Positions 43,318-54,437 of a stretch of 64,000 nt of DNA are shown here, in pieces. The notes under the pieces were generated by a model. That model ran no database searches and was not told the DNA's origin. It saw only the letters and a program-made list of their open reading frames with translations. The stretch comes from Propioniciclava sp. MC1595 (GTDB lineage: Bacteria; Actinomycetota; Actinomycetes; Propionibacteriales; Propionibacteriaceae), in contig NZ_CP071870.1 in NCBI RefSeq assembly GCF_017569205.1, forward strand, positions 2,852,001 to 2,916,000, read 5' to 3'. Numbering within the stretch: position 1 is the stretch's first letter; the number at the start of each line of letters is the position of its first letter. The translations under genes and the position numbers were made by a program.

Positions 43318-44979
43318 ATGGTGCGCCGTTGGGCCCAGGCGCTGCTTTGCCTGCTCGTCACTGTGGCCGCCCTGGGCGCCGGGCTCGCGACGCCCGCACA
43401 GGCGGCCGGCGTGATGGACGGGTACGACCCGGGCAACCTCATCAGCGATGCCAGCTTCTTCAACTCCGGCACGATGTCGGACTCCGCCATCAGGGACTTC
43501 CTGGCCAGCAAGGGGGCCTCGTGTGTCGCCGGGCCCATGCCGTGCCTGAAGGACTACCGGGTCGACACCCCCGCGACCCCGCTCACCGAGTACTGCGCAG
43601 CCCTGCCGGCCGTCAGCAACAACTCGGCCGCCGGCATCATCGGGGCGGTCGCCCGGGCCTGCCGCATCAACCCCCAGGTCCTGATCGCGCTCCTGCAGAA
43701 GGAGTCCGGCCTGGTGACCGCCTCGGGGGGCCAGTTGACCGCGACCGCGTACGCCAGGGCGACCGGTGCCGGCTGCCCCGACTTCCAGCCCTGCGACCCG
43801 GCCCAGGCCACCTTCGTCCTCCAGGTCTACGGCGCGGGCGAGCGGTTCCAGAGGTACGCCAAGTACCCGGAGCGGTTCAACGTGAAGGCCAGGACCACGA
43901 ACCAGATCCTCTACAACCCCGACACCCGTTGTGGACGCGCCTCCGTCTACGTCGCCAACCAGGCCACGGCAGGCCTGTACAACTACACGCCCTTCACGGC
44001 GGACGCCGCGGCACTCAGCGCCGTGGTGGGCGAGGGCGGGTACTGCTCGGCGTACGGCAACCGCAACTTCTTCACCACCATGAAGTCGTGGTTCCCGGCT
44101 GCCATGACAGGGTCGACCCAGGCGCCCATCGTCCCCTCCCCGACCCCCACCCCGCTTGGGCTCGTGATCTACGCCGGGCATGTCCAGGGCACCGGGTGGC
44201 AGCGAGCCGTGGCCGACGGTGCGATGGCCGGCACGACCGGCCAGTCCCTGCGGCTGGAGGCCCTCCGCTTGTGGGTCGACTACTTCACCAAGGGCCTCAC
44301 CGCCCGTGGCCACGTGCAGGACGTCGGCTGGCAGCCGTGGGTCACCTCCGGTGGAGTGGTCGGCAGCACCGGGTTCAATCGACGCCTGGAAGCCATCGAG
44401 TTCAAGCTGACCGGACAACTCGCCGCCCTCTACGACATCCGCTACCGAGCCCATGTGTCGGGCATCGGGTGGCAGCCCTACCGGCTCAACGGCGCCACGG
44501 CCGGGACGACCGGGCAGGCGCGCGCCATCGAGGCCGTGGAGGTGGAACTCGTCCCGAAGACCGTCGCGATCACGTACGCCGCGCACGTGCAGAACCGGGG
44601 TTGGCTGCCGCCGGTCACCAGCGGCGGTACGGCGGGCACGACGGGGCAGAGCCTGCGTCTGGAGGCGCTGTCCCTGCACCTTCCCAGCGGTGTCCCGGCC
44701 GACCTCGTCGAGTGGCGCGGCCACGTGCAGGACGTGGGCTGGCAGCCGTGGCAGGGGTCGGGCACGGACATCGGCACGTTGGGCCGTGGTCTCCGCCTCG
44801 AGGCCCTCGAGGTGCGCCTGAAGGGCACCGCCGCCACCACGCACACGGTGCGCTACCGCGCCCACGTCCAGGACGTGGGCTGGCAGAACTGGGTCGCCGA
44901 CGGGGCCTTGGCTGGGACGAGCGGCCAGTCCAAGCGTGTGGAGGCCGTCCAGATGACGATCACCCCGCGCACGCGCTGA
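43318..44979 (+). CDS. Secreted lytic-type (hemagglutinin-like) protein with six ChW repeats
   Basis: 553-aa exported protein. The signal peptide ends at about residue 29 (AQA). The N-terminal actinobacterial domain (about 32-260) begins DGYDPGNLISDASFFNSGTM and has LIALLQKESGLV, where the Glu resembles the catalytic acid of lytic transglycosylases, then ATGAGCPDFQPCD and YGNRNFF. After a Pro-rich linker six ChW repeats fill residues about 280-553 (pattern HVQDVGWQPW ... GTTGQSLRLEA). It likely acts in or on the cell wall. The same repeat type ends the CotH protein about 10 kb away, suggesting a shared envelope ligand. Confidence 0.88.
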   Translation: MVRRWAQALLCLLVTVAALGAGLATPAQAAGVMDGYDPGNLISDASFFNSGTMSDSAIRDFLASKGASCVAGPMPCLKDYRVDTPATPLTEYCAALPAVSNNSAAGIIGAVARACRINPQVLIALLQKESGLVTASGGQLTATAYARATGAGCPDFQPCDPAQATFVLQVYGAGERFQRYAKYPERFNVKARTTNQILYNPDTRCGRASVYVANQATAGLYNYTPFTADAAALSAVVGEGGYCSAYGNRNFFTTMKSWFPAAMTGSTQAPIVPSPTPTPLGLVIYAGHVQGTGWQRAVADGAMAGTTGQSLRLEALRLWVDYFTKGLTARGHVQDVGWQPWVTSGGVVGSTGFNRRLEAIEFKLTGQLAALYDIRYRAHVSGIGWQPYRLNGATAGTTGQARAIEAVEVELVPKTVAITYAAHVQNRGWLPPVTSGGTAGTTGQSLRLEALSLHLPSGVPADLVEWRGHVQDVGWQPWQGSGTDIGTLGRGLRLEALEVRLKGTAATTHTVRYRAHVQDVGWQNWVADGALAGTSGQSKRVEAVQMTITPRTR

Positions 44980-45019
44980 CCGGCTCACCCGCGGTCAACG
45001 CGCGGCGCGGGGAGGCGCG

Positions 45020-45895
45020 TCAGCCGACTCGTCCCGCCTCGAGCAGGCCGAGCAGGTAGGAGCCGTAGCCGGACTTCACCAGCTTGGTCGCGCGCTCGCG
45101 CAACTCGTCGTCGGTGAGGAAGCCCATGCGCCAGGCCACTTCCTCCGGGCAGCCCACCTGGAGGCCCTGCCGGGCCTGGATCGTCCGGACGAAGTTGCTG
45201 GCGTCGTTCAGGGAGTCGAACGTCCCCGTGTCCAGCCACGCCGTGCCACGGGTCAGGACGCCGACCTGCAACGTGCCCTGCTCCAGGTAGACGCGGTTCA
45301 CGTCGGTGATCTCGTACTCCCCGCGTGCCGACGGCTTCAGGTCGGCGGCGATGTCGGTGACCTGCTCGTCGTAGAAGTACAGCCCGGGCACAGCGTAGTT
45401 CGACTTCGGCTGGGCCGGCTTCTCCTCGATCGAGGTGGCCCTGTTGTTCTCGTCGAACTCCACCACGCCGTAGGCGGTCGGATCCGACACCCAGTAGGCG
45501 AACACGGCCGCGCCGTCCACCTCGCTGAAGCCGCGCAGCTGCCGGCCCAGGCCGGGGCCGTAGAAGATGTTGTCCCCCAGCACCAGCGCGCACTTCTCGC
45601 CGCGGGCGAAGTCGGCGCCGATCGTGAACGCCTGTGCGAGCCCCTTGGGCTCGGGCTGGGTGGCGTACGAGATCGAGATGCCGAACTGCGAGCCGTCCCG
45701 CAGCAGGCGCTGGAAGGCGTCCGCCTCGTGCGGGGTGGTGATCACGAGCACGTCGGAGATCCCCGCGAACATCAACGTCGACAGCGGGTAGTAGATCATC
45801 GGCTTGTCGTAGACCGGGACGAGCTGCTTGCTGGTCGCCTGGGTGATGGGGTGCAGCCGGGTACCAGAGCCGCCGGCCAGGATGATTCCACGCAT
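45020..45895 (-). CDS. rmlA: Glucose-1-phosphate thymidylyltransferase, copy 2
   Basis: 291-aa RmlA, same motifs as copy 1 ([32 protein letters not shown]). ATG 45895 is used because it gives the family N-terminus MRGIILAGG; the frame extends a few codons further. It is divergent from rmlB copy 2 with a 50-bp spacer, exactly mirroring the rmlA/rmlB arrangement of copy 1. Intact. Confidence 0.96.
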   Translation of the reverse strand: MRGIILAGGSGTRLHPITQATSKQLVPVYDKPMIYYPLSTLMFAGISDVLVITTPHEADAFQRLLRDGSQFGISISYATQPEPKGLAQAFTIGADFARGEKCALVLGDNIFYGPGLGRQLRGFSEVDGAAVFAYWVSDPTAYGVVEFDENNRATSIEEKPAQPKSNYAVPGLYFYDEQVTDIAADLKPSARGEYEITDVNRVYLEQGTLQVGVLTRGTAWLDTGTFDSLNDASNFVRTIQARQGLQVGCPEEVAWRMGFLTDDELRERATKLVKSGYGSYLLGLLEAGRVG

Positions 45896-45933
45896 GCGGT
45901 CATTGTGTCGCATCGGGGCGCCGCGGGGTCCTC

Positions 45934-46943
<1,010 letters not shown>

Positions 46944-46944
<1 letters not shown>

Positions 46945-48344
46945 TGGCTTCGACAGGCTCAGCCGACGGGCTCGCCGTCCACACCACCCCGATCCCGGGG
47001 CTGCTGGTCCTCGAGCTCCCCCTCCACGGGGACTCGCGCGGTTGGTTCAAGGAGAACTGGCAGCGGGAGAAGATGGTCGCCCTCGGCCTGCCGGACTTCG
47101 GCCCCGTCCAGAACAACATGTCCTACAATTCCGAGGCCGGCGTCACCCGCGGGCTGCACGCCGAACCGTGGGACAAGCTCGTCTCGCTCGCTTCCGGACG
47201 GATCCTCGGCGCGTGGGTCGACCTGCGCCCCGGCGACACCTTCGGCGTCCCCTTCACCCTCGAGATGGGCACCGACAAGGCGGTCTTCGTGCCACGCGGG
47301 GTGGCCAACGGCTACCAGGCACTGGAGGCGAACACCACCTACTCCTACCTGGTCAACGACCACTGGTCACCCGAGGCCCGGGCGTCCTACACGTATGTGA
47401 ACCTGGCCGACGAGACCGCCGCGATCGAGTGGCCCATCCCCTTGTCGGAGGCCATCATCAGCGACGCCGACCTGGCGCACCCCCGCCTGGCCCACGTGGT
47501 CCCGATGGCGCCGCGACGCACCGTGATCGTGGGTGCCGGCGGACAGCTCGGACGCGCCCTGCAGGAGGTCTTCCCGGACGCCGAGGCCCTCGACCGCAGC
47601 CGGCTCGACCTCACCGACCGCGACGCCGTGCGGGCGTTCCCCTGGTCGGGCGTCGGCACCATCATCAACGCCGCCGCGTGGACGGCCGTCGACGCCGCCG
47701 AGACCGACGAAGGACGCCGCGGCGCCTGGTCGGGCAATGTCGACGCCGTCGCACACCTGGTCGGCGTGTGCCGCGAACACCGCATCACCCTCGTGCATGT
47801 CTCCAGCGACTACGTCTTCGACGGCCAGACCGAGGTGCACACCGAGGACGAACCCGTCGCGCCCCTGGGCGTGTACGGGGTCACCAAGGCCACCGCCGAC
47901 GCCCTCGTGCAGACCCTGCCCGACCACTACATCGTGCGCACCAGCTGGGTCATCGGCGAGGGCAGGAACTTCGTCCGCACCATGGCCGACCTCGCCCGCC
48001 GCGGCATCGAACCATCGGTGGTCGACGACCAGTACGGCCGGCTCACCTTCACGACCACTCTGGCCGACGGCATCCAGCACCTGCTCCAGGCACGGCCCGC
48101 GCCGGGGATCTACAACCTGACCAACTCAGGGCCCACCCGGTCGTGGTTCGACATCGCGCGCGAGGTGTTCACCCTCGTCGGAGCCGACCCCGAAACGGTC
48201 TCCCGCCAAACGACTGCAGACTTCGCAGCCGGCAAGGTCATGTCACCACGCCCCCGGCACAGCACCCTCGACCTCACCAAGATCCAGACCACCGGGTTCA
48301 CGCCACCCGACGCCGACGAGGCCCTGCGCGCCTACCTCTCCTGA
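46944..48344 (+). CDS. rmlCD: Fused dTDP-4-dehydrorhamnose 3,5-epimerase / reductase (RmlC-RmlD), copy 2
   Basis: 466-aa bifunctional enzyme. The RmlC half has [12 protein letters not shown] and [11 protein letters not shown]. The RmlD half has [31 protein letters not shown] and YGVTKATAD. Both active-site sets are complete. ATG 46944 is fixed by the 1-bp overlap with rmlB. The 3' end overlaps the convergent rmlA copy 3 by 13 nt. Confidence 0.95.
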
Positions 48345-49201
48345 GCCAGAAGGTTCAGCAGGTAGTCGCCGTAACCGGACTTCACGAGGGGCTCTGCCCG
48401 GGCACGCAACTCGTCATCGGTCAGGAAGCCTTGGCGCCACGCCACCTCTTCGGGGCAGCCGACCTGGAGGCCCTGACGGGCCTGGATGGTACGCACGAAG
48501 TTGGACGCGTCGTTGAGTGAGTCGAACGTTCCCGTGTCGAGCCAGGCCGTCCCGCGCGGGACGACCTCGACCTGCAGGGTCCCCTGGTCGAGGTAGACCC
48601 GGTTGACGTCGGTGATCTCGTACTCGCCGCGGGCCGACGGCTGCAGGCTGGCCGCGATCTCGGTGACCTGCTCGTCGTAGAAGTACAACCCCGGCACGGC
48701 GTAGTTCGACTTCGGGTGCGCGGGCTTCTCCTCGATCGAGATCGCCTTTCCCGTGTCATCGAACTCGACGACGCCGTAGGCCGTCGGGTCGGCCACCCAG
48801 TAGCCGAACACGGCGGCGCCCTCGATGTCGCCGAACCGGGAGAGCTGTCGCCCCAGACCCGGCCCGTAGAAGATGTTGTCGCCCAGGACAAGGGCGCACT
48901 TCTCACCGCGGGCGAAATCTGCGCCGATGGTGAACGCCTGCGCCAGACCCTTCGGCTCGGGCTGGGTGGCATAGCTGATGCTGATCCCGAACTGCGAGCC
49001 ATCCCCCAGCAGGCGCTGGAACGCCTCCGACTCGTGCGGGGTCGTGATCACGAGCACATCCCTGATGCCGGCGAACATCAGCGTCGAGAGCGGGTAGTAG
49101 ACCATCGGCTTGTCGTAGATCGGGACCAGCTGCTTCGAGGTCGCCCTGGTGATGGGGTGCAACCGGGTGCCGGACCCGCCGGCCAGGATGCTGCCACGCA
49201 T
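48332..49201 (-). CDS. rmlA: Glucose-1-phosphate thymidylyltransferase, copy 3
   Basis: 289-aa RmlA with all signature blocks ([52 protein letters not shown]). A small change at the N-terminus (MRGSILAGG instead of MRGIILAGG) precedes the nucleotide loop. It has no partner rmlB of its own; it lies tail-to-tail against rmlCD copy 2. It may be redundant or give dosage. Confidence 0.95.
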   Translation of the reverse strand: MRGSILAGGSGTRLHPITRATSKQLVPIYDKPMVYYPLSTLMFAGIRDVLVITTPHESEAFQRLLGDGSQFGISISYATQPEPKGLAQAFTIGADFARGEKCALVLGDNIFYGPGLGRQLSRFGDIEGAAVFGYWVADPTAYGVVEFDDTGKAISIEEKPAHPKSNYAVPGLYFYDEQVTEIAASLQPSARGEYEITDVNRVYLDQGTLQVEVVPRGTAWLDTGTFDSLNDASNFVRTIQARQGLQVGCPEEVAWRQGFLTDDELRARAEPLVKSGYGDYLLNLLAQER

Positions 49202-49282
49202 GGCCCGATCCTCCCACAGCGCGGTTCGCACCCGGTCACGCGTGCGGGTGACCGGCGCCCTGTCCGGCGCCCCCCGAGGACG

Positions 49283-50737
49283 TCAGAGGGACAGGCCGAT
49301 GTACTTCGTCTCGAGGTACTCCTCGATGCCCTCGAAGCCGCCCTCGCGACCGAGGCCGCTGGCCTTGACGCCACCGAAGGGGGCGGCCGGGTTCGAGACC
49401 ACGCCCGAGTTGAGGCCGACCATGCCGGTCTGCAACGCCTCGGCCACCCGCAGCGCCTCGCCGAGGTTCTCGCCGAACACGTACCCGATCAGGCCGAACT
49501 CGGTGTCGTTGGCCAGCGCGATCGCCTCGTCGACGTCGTCGTAGACCAGGACCGGCGCGACCGGCCCGAAGATCTCCTCCCGGACCACCCGCGAGGCGGG
49601 CTCGACGTCGGCGAGCACGGTGGGCCGCATGAAGTGGCCCTCCCCCGCGTCGGCGGCCCGCCCGCCGCCGGTGACGACGCGGGCGCCGTCGGCGACCGCC
49701 TCCTCGACCAGGGCGGTGACGTTGGCGAGGGCGTCCGCGTTGATCAGCGGGCCGACCTCGGTGCCGTCCGCAAGGCCGTCACCGACCGTCATGGCCCCCA
49801 GCCGCGCGGCCAGGCCGGCGGTGAACTCCTCGGCGACGGAACGGTGCACGATGAACCGGTTGGCCGAGGTGCAGGCCTCGCCGATGTTGCGCATCTTGGC
49901 CAGCGCGGCGCCCCCGACCGCGCGGTCGACGTCGGCGCTGGGCAGCACCACGAAGGGGGCGTTGCCGCCCAGCTCCATCGAGGTGCGCAGGATGTTGGCC
50001 GACGCCTGCTCCAGCAGCGAGCGGCCCACCTCGGTGGAGCCCGTGAACGTCAGCTTGCGCAGGCGCGGGTCGGCCAGCAGCGGACCGGTGGTGGCGCCCG
50101 AGCGCGACGTCGTGAAGACGTTGACCACTCCGGCGGGCACGCCCACCTCGTGCAGCACCTCCGCCAGCAGCAGCGAGGTGAGGGGGGTCTGGGACGCCGG
50201 CTTGAGCACCACGGTGCAGCCCGCGGCGAGCGCGGGCCCGATCTTGCGGGTGCCCATCGCGAGCGGGAAGTTCCAGGGGGTGATGGCCAGGACCGGCCCG
50301 ACCGGCTGCTTCATGGTGACCAGCCGCGAGCCGCCCAGGGGCGCGACGGCGTAGCGGCCGTGCACGCGGACCGCCTCCTCGGCGAACCAGCGGAAGAACT
50401 CGGCCCCGTAGGTGACCTCGCCGCGGGCCTCGGCCAGCGGCTTGCCCATCTCGAGGGTCATCACGGTGGCGAACTCGTCGGCGCGCTCGACGATGCGCTC
50501 GTAGGCCGCCCGCAGCAGTTCGCCGCGGACGCGCGGCTCGGTCGCGGCCCACGACGCCTGCGCGGCGACGGCGGCGTCGAGGGCCGCCATCGCGACCTCG
50601 GGCGAGGCGTCGGCGACGTGGGTGAGCGTCCGCCCGGTGGCGGGGTTCTCGACGGCGAGGGAAGTCTCGTCGTCGGTCCAGGCGCCGTCGATGTAGTGGG
50701 TGCGCGGCAGGCGGGCGAGCAGGACTTCGGTGTCCAT
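49283..50737 (-). CDS. Aldehyde dehydrogenase, succinate-semialdehyde dehydrogenase type
   Basis: 484-aa NAD(P)+-dependent ALDH. TPWNFPLAMGTRKIGPALAA (about residues 149-168) is the cofactor-binding region and FTGSTEVGR (about 230) the Rossmann loop. ELGGNAPFVV carries the general base Glu (about 255), and GEACTSANRF the catalytic Cys (about 289). The closest layout is GabD-type succinate-semialdehyde dehydrogenase; other short semialdehydes cannot be excluded. ATG 50737 overlaps the ygfZ stop (TGATG), placing it third in a minus-strand operon. Confidence 0.9.
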   Translation of the reverse strand: MDTEVLLARLPRTHYIDGAWTDDETSLAVENPATGRTLTHVADASPEVAMAALDAAVAAQASWAATEPRVRGELLRAAYERIVERADEFATVMTLEMGKPLAEARGEVTYGAEFFRWFAEEAVRVHGRYAVAPLGGSRLVTMKQPVGPVLAITPWNFPLAMGTRKIGPALAAGCTVVLKPASQTPLTSLLLAEVLHEVGVPAGVVNVFTTSRSGATTGPLLADPRLRKLTFTGSTEVGRSLLEQASANILRTSMELGGNAPFVVLPSADVDRAVGGAALAKMRNIGEACTSANRFIVHRSVAEEFTAGLAARLGAMTVGDGLADGTEVGPLINADALANVTALVEEAVADGARVVTGGGRAADAGEGHFMRPTVLADVEPASRVVREEIFGPVAPVLVYDDVDEAIALANDTEFGLIGYVFGENLGEALRVAEALQTGMVGLNSGVVSNPAAPFGGVKASGLGREGGFEGIEEYLETKYIGLSL

Positions 50738-51666
50738 CACGGACGCCCGCCCAGGTTCGGCCGCACGTGCAGCCCCACCTCGGGGTCGACCACGACCTCC
50801 TGGGCCGCGGCGATGCCGTCGACCGTCAGGGTGGCCTCGGTCGGGGTGTTGCGCTTCACCAGCGCCAACCCGATCGGGCCGAGGTCGTGGTGGATCGCGG
50901 AGGTGCCCATCCGCCCGACCACGCGGCCGTCGAGCACCACGTCGGCGCCGACCTCGGGCAGGCGTTCCTCCGACCCGTCGAGCAGGAGGACGGTCAACCG
51001 GCGCGGGGGGCGTCCGAGGGTGTGGACCCGGGCCACGGTCTCCTGGCCGCGGTAGCAGCCCTTCTGCAGGTGCACCGCCGCGCCGAGGCGGTCGCCGTCG
51101 GGCATGGCGACCTCGTTGGGGATCGTCTTCTCGTCGGTGTCGAGGAAGATGCGCGGCTGGCCGGCGGCGATGCGGACGGCCTCGGCGGCCCACGTCCCGG
51201 CGCGGACCTCGCCCAGCGTGGCGTCGAGGTCCTCGCGTGCGGCCACGGTCGGACCGCCCCCGGCGATGACCATGGCGTGGGTGGCGGACCGGTCAGCCAG
51301 CTCGACGCGGGAGGCGAACACCATCCGCGACAGCCAGGCCAGCAAGGCCTCGAGGTGGCCGGGCTCGGTGTGCGCCCAGAAGGTCTCGCCGTCGTCCACG
51401 CCGCCGAACACGTGCTCGATGCGTCCGTTGGGGTCGAGGATGAACGCGGTCACGTGCTGTCCGGGCGCCAGGCCCTCGAACGCCTGGGACGTCAGCGCGT
51501 GCAGCCAGGTGAGCCGGTCGGGGCCCGCGACGGAGAACACGGGCCGGTGGGACAGGTCGACCGTCGCCTCGCCCTCCTCGAGGCGGCGCTGCTCGCGCAG
51601 CGGGTCGCCGTAGTGCCAGGCGGCGCCGGCGTCGGGGCCGGACTCGTTCAGCACGCGCGCCATCAT
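50737..51666 (-). CDS. ygfZ: YgfZ/GcvT-like folate-binding protein
   Basis: 309-aa GcvT-fold protein. The signature KGCYRGQET at about residues 218-226 contains the conserved Cys of the YgfZ/IbaG57 family, which supports Fe-S cluster enzymes with tetrahydrofolate. The N-terminal GcvT-like half includes SVAGPDRLTWLHALTSQ. ATG 51666 (the first of two adjacent Met codons) overlaps the upstream stop by 1 bp (TGATG). Pairing with the nitrobindin-like gene is usual in actinobacteria. Confidence 0.93.
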   Translation of the reverse strand: MMARVLNESGPDAGAAWHYGDPLREQRRLEEGEATVDLSHRPVFSVAGPDRLTWLHALTSQAFEGLAPGQHVTAFILDPNGRIEHVFGGVDDGETFWAHTEPGHLEALLAWLSRMVFASRVELADRSATHAMVIAGGGPTVAAREDLDATLGEVRAGTWAAEAVRIAAGQPRIFLDTDEKTIPNEVAMPDGDRLGAAVHLQKGCYRGQETVARVHTLGRPPRRLTVLLLDGSEERLPEVGADVVLDGRVVGRMGTSAIHHDLGPIGLALVKRNTPTEATLTVDGIAAAQEVVVDPEVGLHVRPNLGGRP

Positions 51667-52160
51667 CAGGCCCGGTTCAGCGTGGCCCACATGTAGGGGC
51701 GCAGCGCCTCGTCGGTGGTGGCGCGGTCGAAGCTGTACATCAGCTTGCCGTCGACGTTGCCGTAGAGGCGGCGCCCGGCGGTGTACTCCACCGTGGCCAG
51801 CGGCGAGCGGACCACGGCGTCGGTGGTCAGGTCCGCGCGGCCCGGCTGCAGCTTGCCGTACCAGATCTCGGAGTAGCCCTCGGGGCTGCACATCACGACG
51901 TCCACGTCGGCGGACTCGTTCGCCCGCCAGAAGCCGGTCTCGATCGTGAGCGGCCGCTCGGGGCGCCCCTCCTCGTCGAGGAGGAACATCTGGGCCAGGT
52001 AGTGCAGGTAGTCGCTGCCGTTCTCGGTGAAGTCGATCTGGACGCCGAACTGCACCTTCTCCTCGCCCGGCCACTCGCGGTAGCCGGTGCCCTCCCAGCG
52101 GCCGCGCAGCCAGGCCAGGCCCACGAGTGCGGGGTTCAGGTCGGTCGGGATCTCGAACAT
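51666..52160 (-). CDS. FABP-like/nitrobindin family beta-barrel protein (DUF1794)
   Basis: 164-aa lipocalin-like barrel. The family motif is near the start (LAWLRGRWEGTGY, about residues 14-26), with a closing strand at the end (MWATLNRA). Nitrobindins bind ferric heme through a His near the C-terminus and handle NO or peroxynitrite. In this protein the final segment reads RPYMWATLNRA, and I see no His where I would expect the ligand, so heme binding is uncertain. ATG 52160 is used rather than an upstream start. Coupled to ygfZ by TGATG. Confidence 0.85.
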   Translation of the reverse strand: MFEIPTDLNPALVGLAWLRGRWEGTGYREWPGEEKVQFGVQIDFTENGSDYLHYLAQMFLLDEEGRPERPLTIETGFWRANESADVDVVMCSPEGYSEIWYGKLQPGRADLTTDAVVRSPLATVEYTAGRRLYGNVDGKLMYSFDRATTDEALRPYMWATLNRA

Positions 52161-52281
52161 GCGTCTCCTTCGGAAGTTCTCCTCACCCCAACGCTCGCGT
52201 GCCGGGGATGATTCCGCAAGGCCGAGGCGTCGCGCGTCCGCGCCAGCCGACCCGCGTCCTCGCCCTGACAAGCGCTCGGAG

Positions 52282-52287
52282 TAGGCT
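52282..52287 (+). promoter_or_regulatory. -10 box of the lipoprotein gene (leaderless)
   Basis: TAGGCT lies 7 nt before GTG 52295 with no ribosome-binding site between. Confidence 0.5.
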
Positions 52288-52294
52288 GGCGCGG

Positions 52295-53920
52295 GTGATC
52301 ACCCGCCGACACCTCCTTGCTGGCGCAGCGACCGGCACCGTCCTGATCGTCGCAGGCTGCACCGGCGACGCCCCGACCACCCCGCCCGGGCCCCTGCCAC
52401 CCGACAGCACCGAGACCCCCCGGGTCGACCCGAACACGCACCGCGTCGTCACGCGGACCCCCTCCGCGGACACCGTCATCCCCGCCGGCCCCGACGGCGC
52501 GATCGCCGCGTCCCGGGCGCTCCTCGCCGCGGCCACGGCCGTGGTGGTGGTCGCCGCCGCGCCGGCGTCCGCCGCCCCCACGGCCGTCGCCACCCCGAGC
52601 CCCGCGACCGCGACCCCCTCCCCCACCGCTTCCGCTGATCCCACAGCCTCCGCCGACCCGACCGCGTCCCCCGAGCCCGCGCCCGGGGACGACCCGTACA
52701 CGGCCGCCGCGGCCCTCGCCCTGGAGCTGGGCATCCCGGCCTTCCCCGACTCCCCCGGGCTGGCCGCCGAGCTCGACCGCCTGCAGACCCGCACCGTCTT
52801 CGCCCACGGCTCGCCGCAGCACGTCGGCGACCGCGAGGTCGTCCCGGCCCCGGCGACCGCCGCCGAGGTGGACCTGCCCGGCCTGCCGGCGCAGACCGAG
52901 CCCCCGCCCGTGCTGGCCCTGGCCGCCCCCGCCACCGACCCGCTCACCCAGTCCGTCCTGGCCGCGGCGAAGCTGACCGCCACCGAGGCCACCCACCCCG
53001 GCATGACGGCCGACACGACCGCGAGCGTCAAGCAGCACGAGGGCCCGCTGCTCGCGGTCGGCGATGGCTTCGGCACCGCCGAGCAGTTCGCGGCGCAGGC
53101 CCGCGCCACCCGCACGGCCCCCGAACTGCCCGGTGGGGGCATCGTCCCGTTCCCGACCCACCACATGGTCGCCCTCTACGGGCACCCGCAGACCGCGGCG
53201 CTGGGCATGATGGGCGAGCAGCCCCCGGCCGCGGCCGTGGAGCGGCTCAACAAGCTCCTCGCGCAGTACCGCGAGCACATGCCCGACAAGACGGTGATGG
53301 GCTCGTTCGAGATCATCGCCACGGTCGCCTCCGCGGCCCCGGGTGCGGACGGCGACTACACCTACCAGACCCCGGTCGAGTTGTTGATGCCCTGGATCGA
53401 GGCCGCCGAGGCCAACGACATCTACGTCGTCCTCGACCTGCAGCCCGGGCGCAAGAGCTTCCTCACGCAGGCCCAGCACTACGAGGACCTCCTCAAGCGC
53501 CCGACCGTCGGCCTGGCCCTCGACCCCGAGTGGCGGCTCAAGCCCGACCAGAAACACCTGCGCCAGATCGGGCAGGTGCACATCGACGAGGTCAACGAGG
53601 TGGGCGCGTGGCTGGCCGACCTCGTGCAGGCCAACGACCTCCCGCCCAAGGTGCTGACCCTGCACCAGTTCCAGACCCGCATGATCATCGAGCGCGAGCG
53701 GCTCGACACGTCCCGCCCCGAGATCCAGTACCTGGTGCACGTCGACGGGCAGGGCCCCCAGGGCTCGAAGCAGGCCACGTGGGAGGTCATCCGCCGCGGC
53801 CTGCCCGACAGCGTCTTCCTGGGCTGGAAGAACTTCGAGGACGAGGACACCCCCATGCTCACCCCGAAGCAGACCGTCGAGCAGGTGCACCCCACCCCGC
53901 ACTTCATCTCCTACCAGTAG
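52295..53920 (+). CDS. Actinobacterial lipoprotein with C-terminal barrel-like domain
   Basis: 541-aa exported lipoprotein, family not recognised with certainty. The signal region [21 protein letters not shown] ends in a lipobox with Cys at about residue 22. A long low-complexity Pro/Thr/Ala segment (about 24-145) follows, including a hydrophobic Ala/Val stretch at about 70-92 and [13 protein letters not shown] repeats. A middle Ala/Pro/Thr-rich part runs to about 280. The last 250 residues are well ordered, with alternating strands and helices ([61 protein letters not shown]) like a TIM barrel of the glycosidase type. Such proteins occur in actinobacterial cell walls. No catalytic residues can be assigned with confidence. 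Confidence 0.8.
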   Translation: MITRRHLLAGAATGTVLIVAGCTGDAPTTPPGPLPPDSTETPRVDPNTHRVVTRTPSADTVIPAGPDGAIAASRALLAAATAVVVVAAAPASAAPTAVATPSPATATPSPTASADPTASADPTASPEPAPGDDPYTAAAALALELGIPAFPDSPGLAAELDRLQTRTVFAHGSPQHVGDREVVPAPATAAEVDLPGLPAQTEPPPVLALAAPATDPLTQSVLAAAKLTATEATHPGMTADTTASVKQHEGPLLAVGDGFGTAEQFAAQARATRTAPELPGGGIVPFPTHHMVALYGHPQTAALGMMGEQPPAAAVERLNKLLAQYREHMPDKTVMGSFEIIATVASAAPGADGDYTYQTPVELLMPWIEAAEANDIYVVLDLQPGRKSFLTQAQHYEDLLKRPTVGLALDPEWRLKPDQKHLRQIGQVHIDEVNEVGAWLADLVQANDLPPKVLTLHQFQTRMIIERERLDTSRPEIQYLVHVDGQGPQGSKQATWEVIRRGLPDSVFLGWKNFEDEDTPMLTPKQTVEQVHPTPHFISYQ

Positions 53921-53933
53921 CCCGGGAGCGACC

Positions 53934-54374
53934 GTGCGCATCGTCGTCCAGCGCGTCAGCCGCGCCGGCGTCACCGTCGACGGCCAGGTCGTCGGGGCCA
54001 TCGACGGCCCCGGCCTCTGCCTGCTCGTGGGCGCCACCCACGGCGACACGCAGGCCGACGTCGACCGACTCGCCGACAAGGTGTGGAACCTCCGCATCAT
54101 GCGCGACGAGCGCTCGGCCGCAGACCTCGGCGCCCCGATCCTGGTCGTGAGCCAGTTCACGCTGTACGCCGACGTCCGCAAGGGGCGGCGTCCGAGCTGG
54201 AACGACGCCGCGCCCGGCCCGGTCTCCGAACCGCTCGTGGACGCCCTCGTCGCGGCCCTGCGCGCACGCGGCGCCACCGTGGAGACCGGCCGGTTCGGCG
54301 CCGACATGGCGGTCGACCTCGTCAACGACGGCCCCGTGACGCTGCTGCTCGACAGCGCCATCTGGGCGCGCTGA
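53934..54374 (+). CDS. dtd: D-aminoacyl-tRNA deacylase
   Basis: 146-aa proofreading enzyme that hydrolyses D-aminoacyl-tRNA. The family motifs are visible: [17 protein letters not shown] at the start, SQFTLYAD (about residues 78-85) and the NDGPVT (about 131-136) cross-subunit Gly-cisPro-like site. GTG 53934 follows GGGAG. The length is exactly that of bacterial Dtd. It follows the lipoprotein gene after 13 bp. Confidence 0.95.
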   Translation: MRIVVQRVSRAGVTVDGQVVGAIDGPGLCLLVGATHGDTQADVDRLADKVWNLRIMRDERSAADLGAPILVVSQFTLYADVRKGRRPSWNDAAPGPVSEPLVDALVAALRARGATVETGRFGADMAVDLVNDGPVTLLLDSAIWAR

Positions 54375-54395
54375 CCACCACGGGCCCGCTTCCCC

Positions 54396-54401
54396 TACAC
54401 T
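54396..54401 (+). promoter_or_regulatory. Possible -10 box of glnR
   Basis: TACACT lies 36 bp before ATG 54438. A weak -35-like CTGACC is 19 bp upstream, overlapping the end of dtd. Confidence 0.35.
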
Positions 54402-54437
54402 TGACGCCGACCCGCACCGGGTCGGGAGGGGGTGCCG

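Noticed and set aside
44977-44997. TGACCG/CGGTCA hairpin as a bidirectional terminator between the ChW gene and rmlA copy 2
   Set aside because: Only 6 bp with a 9-nt loop and overlapping the stop codon; not strong enough to list.
52136-54361. 741-aa open frame antisense to the lipoprotein and dtd
   Set aside because: Gly/Val-rich reverse translation; the sense strand has a lipobox protein and Dtd.
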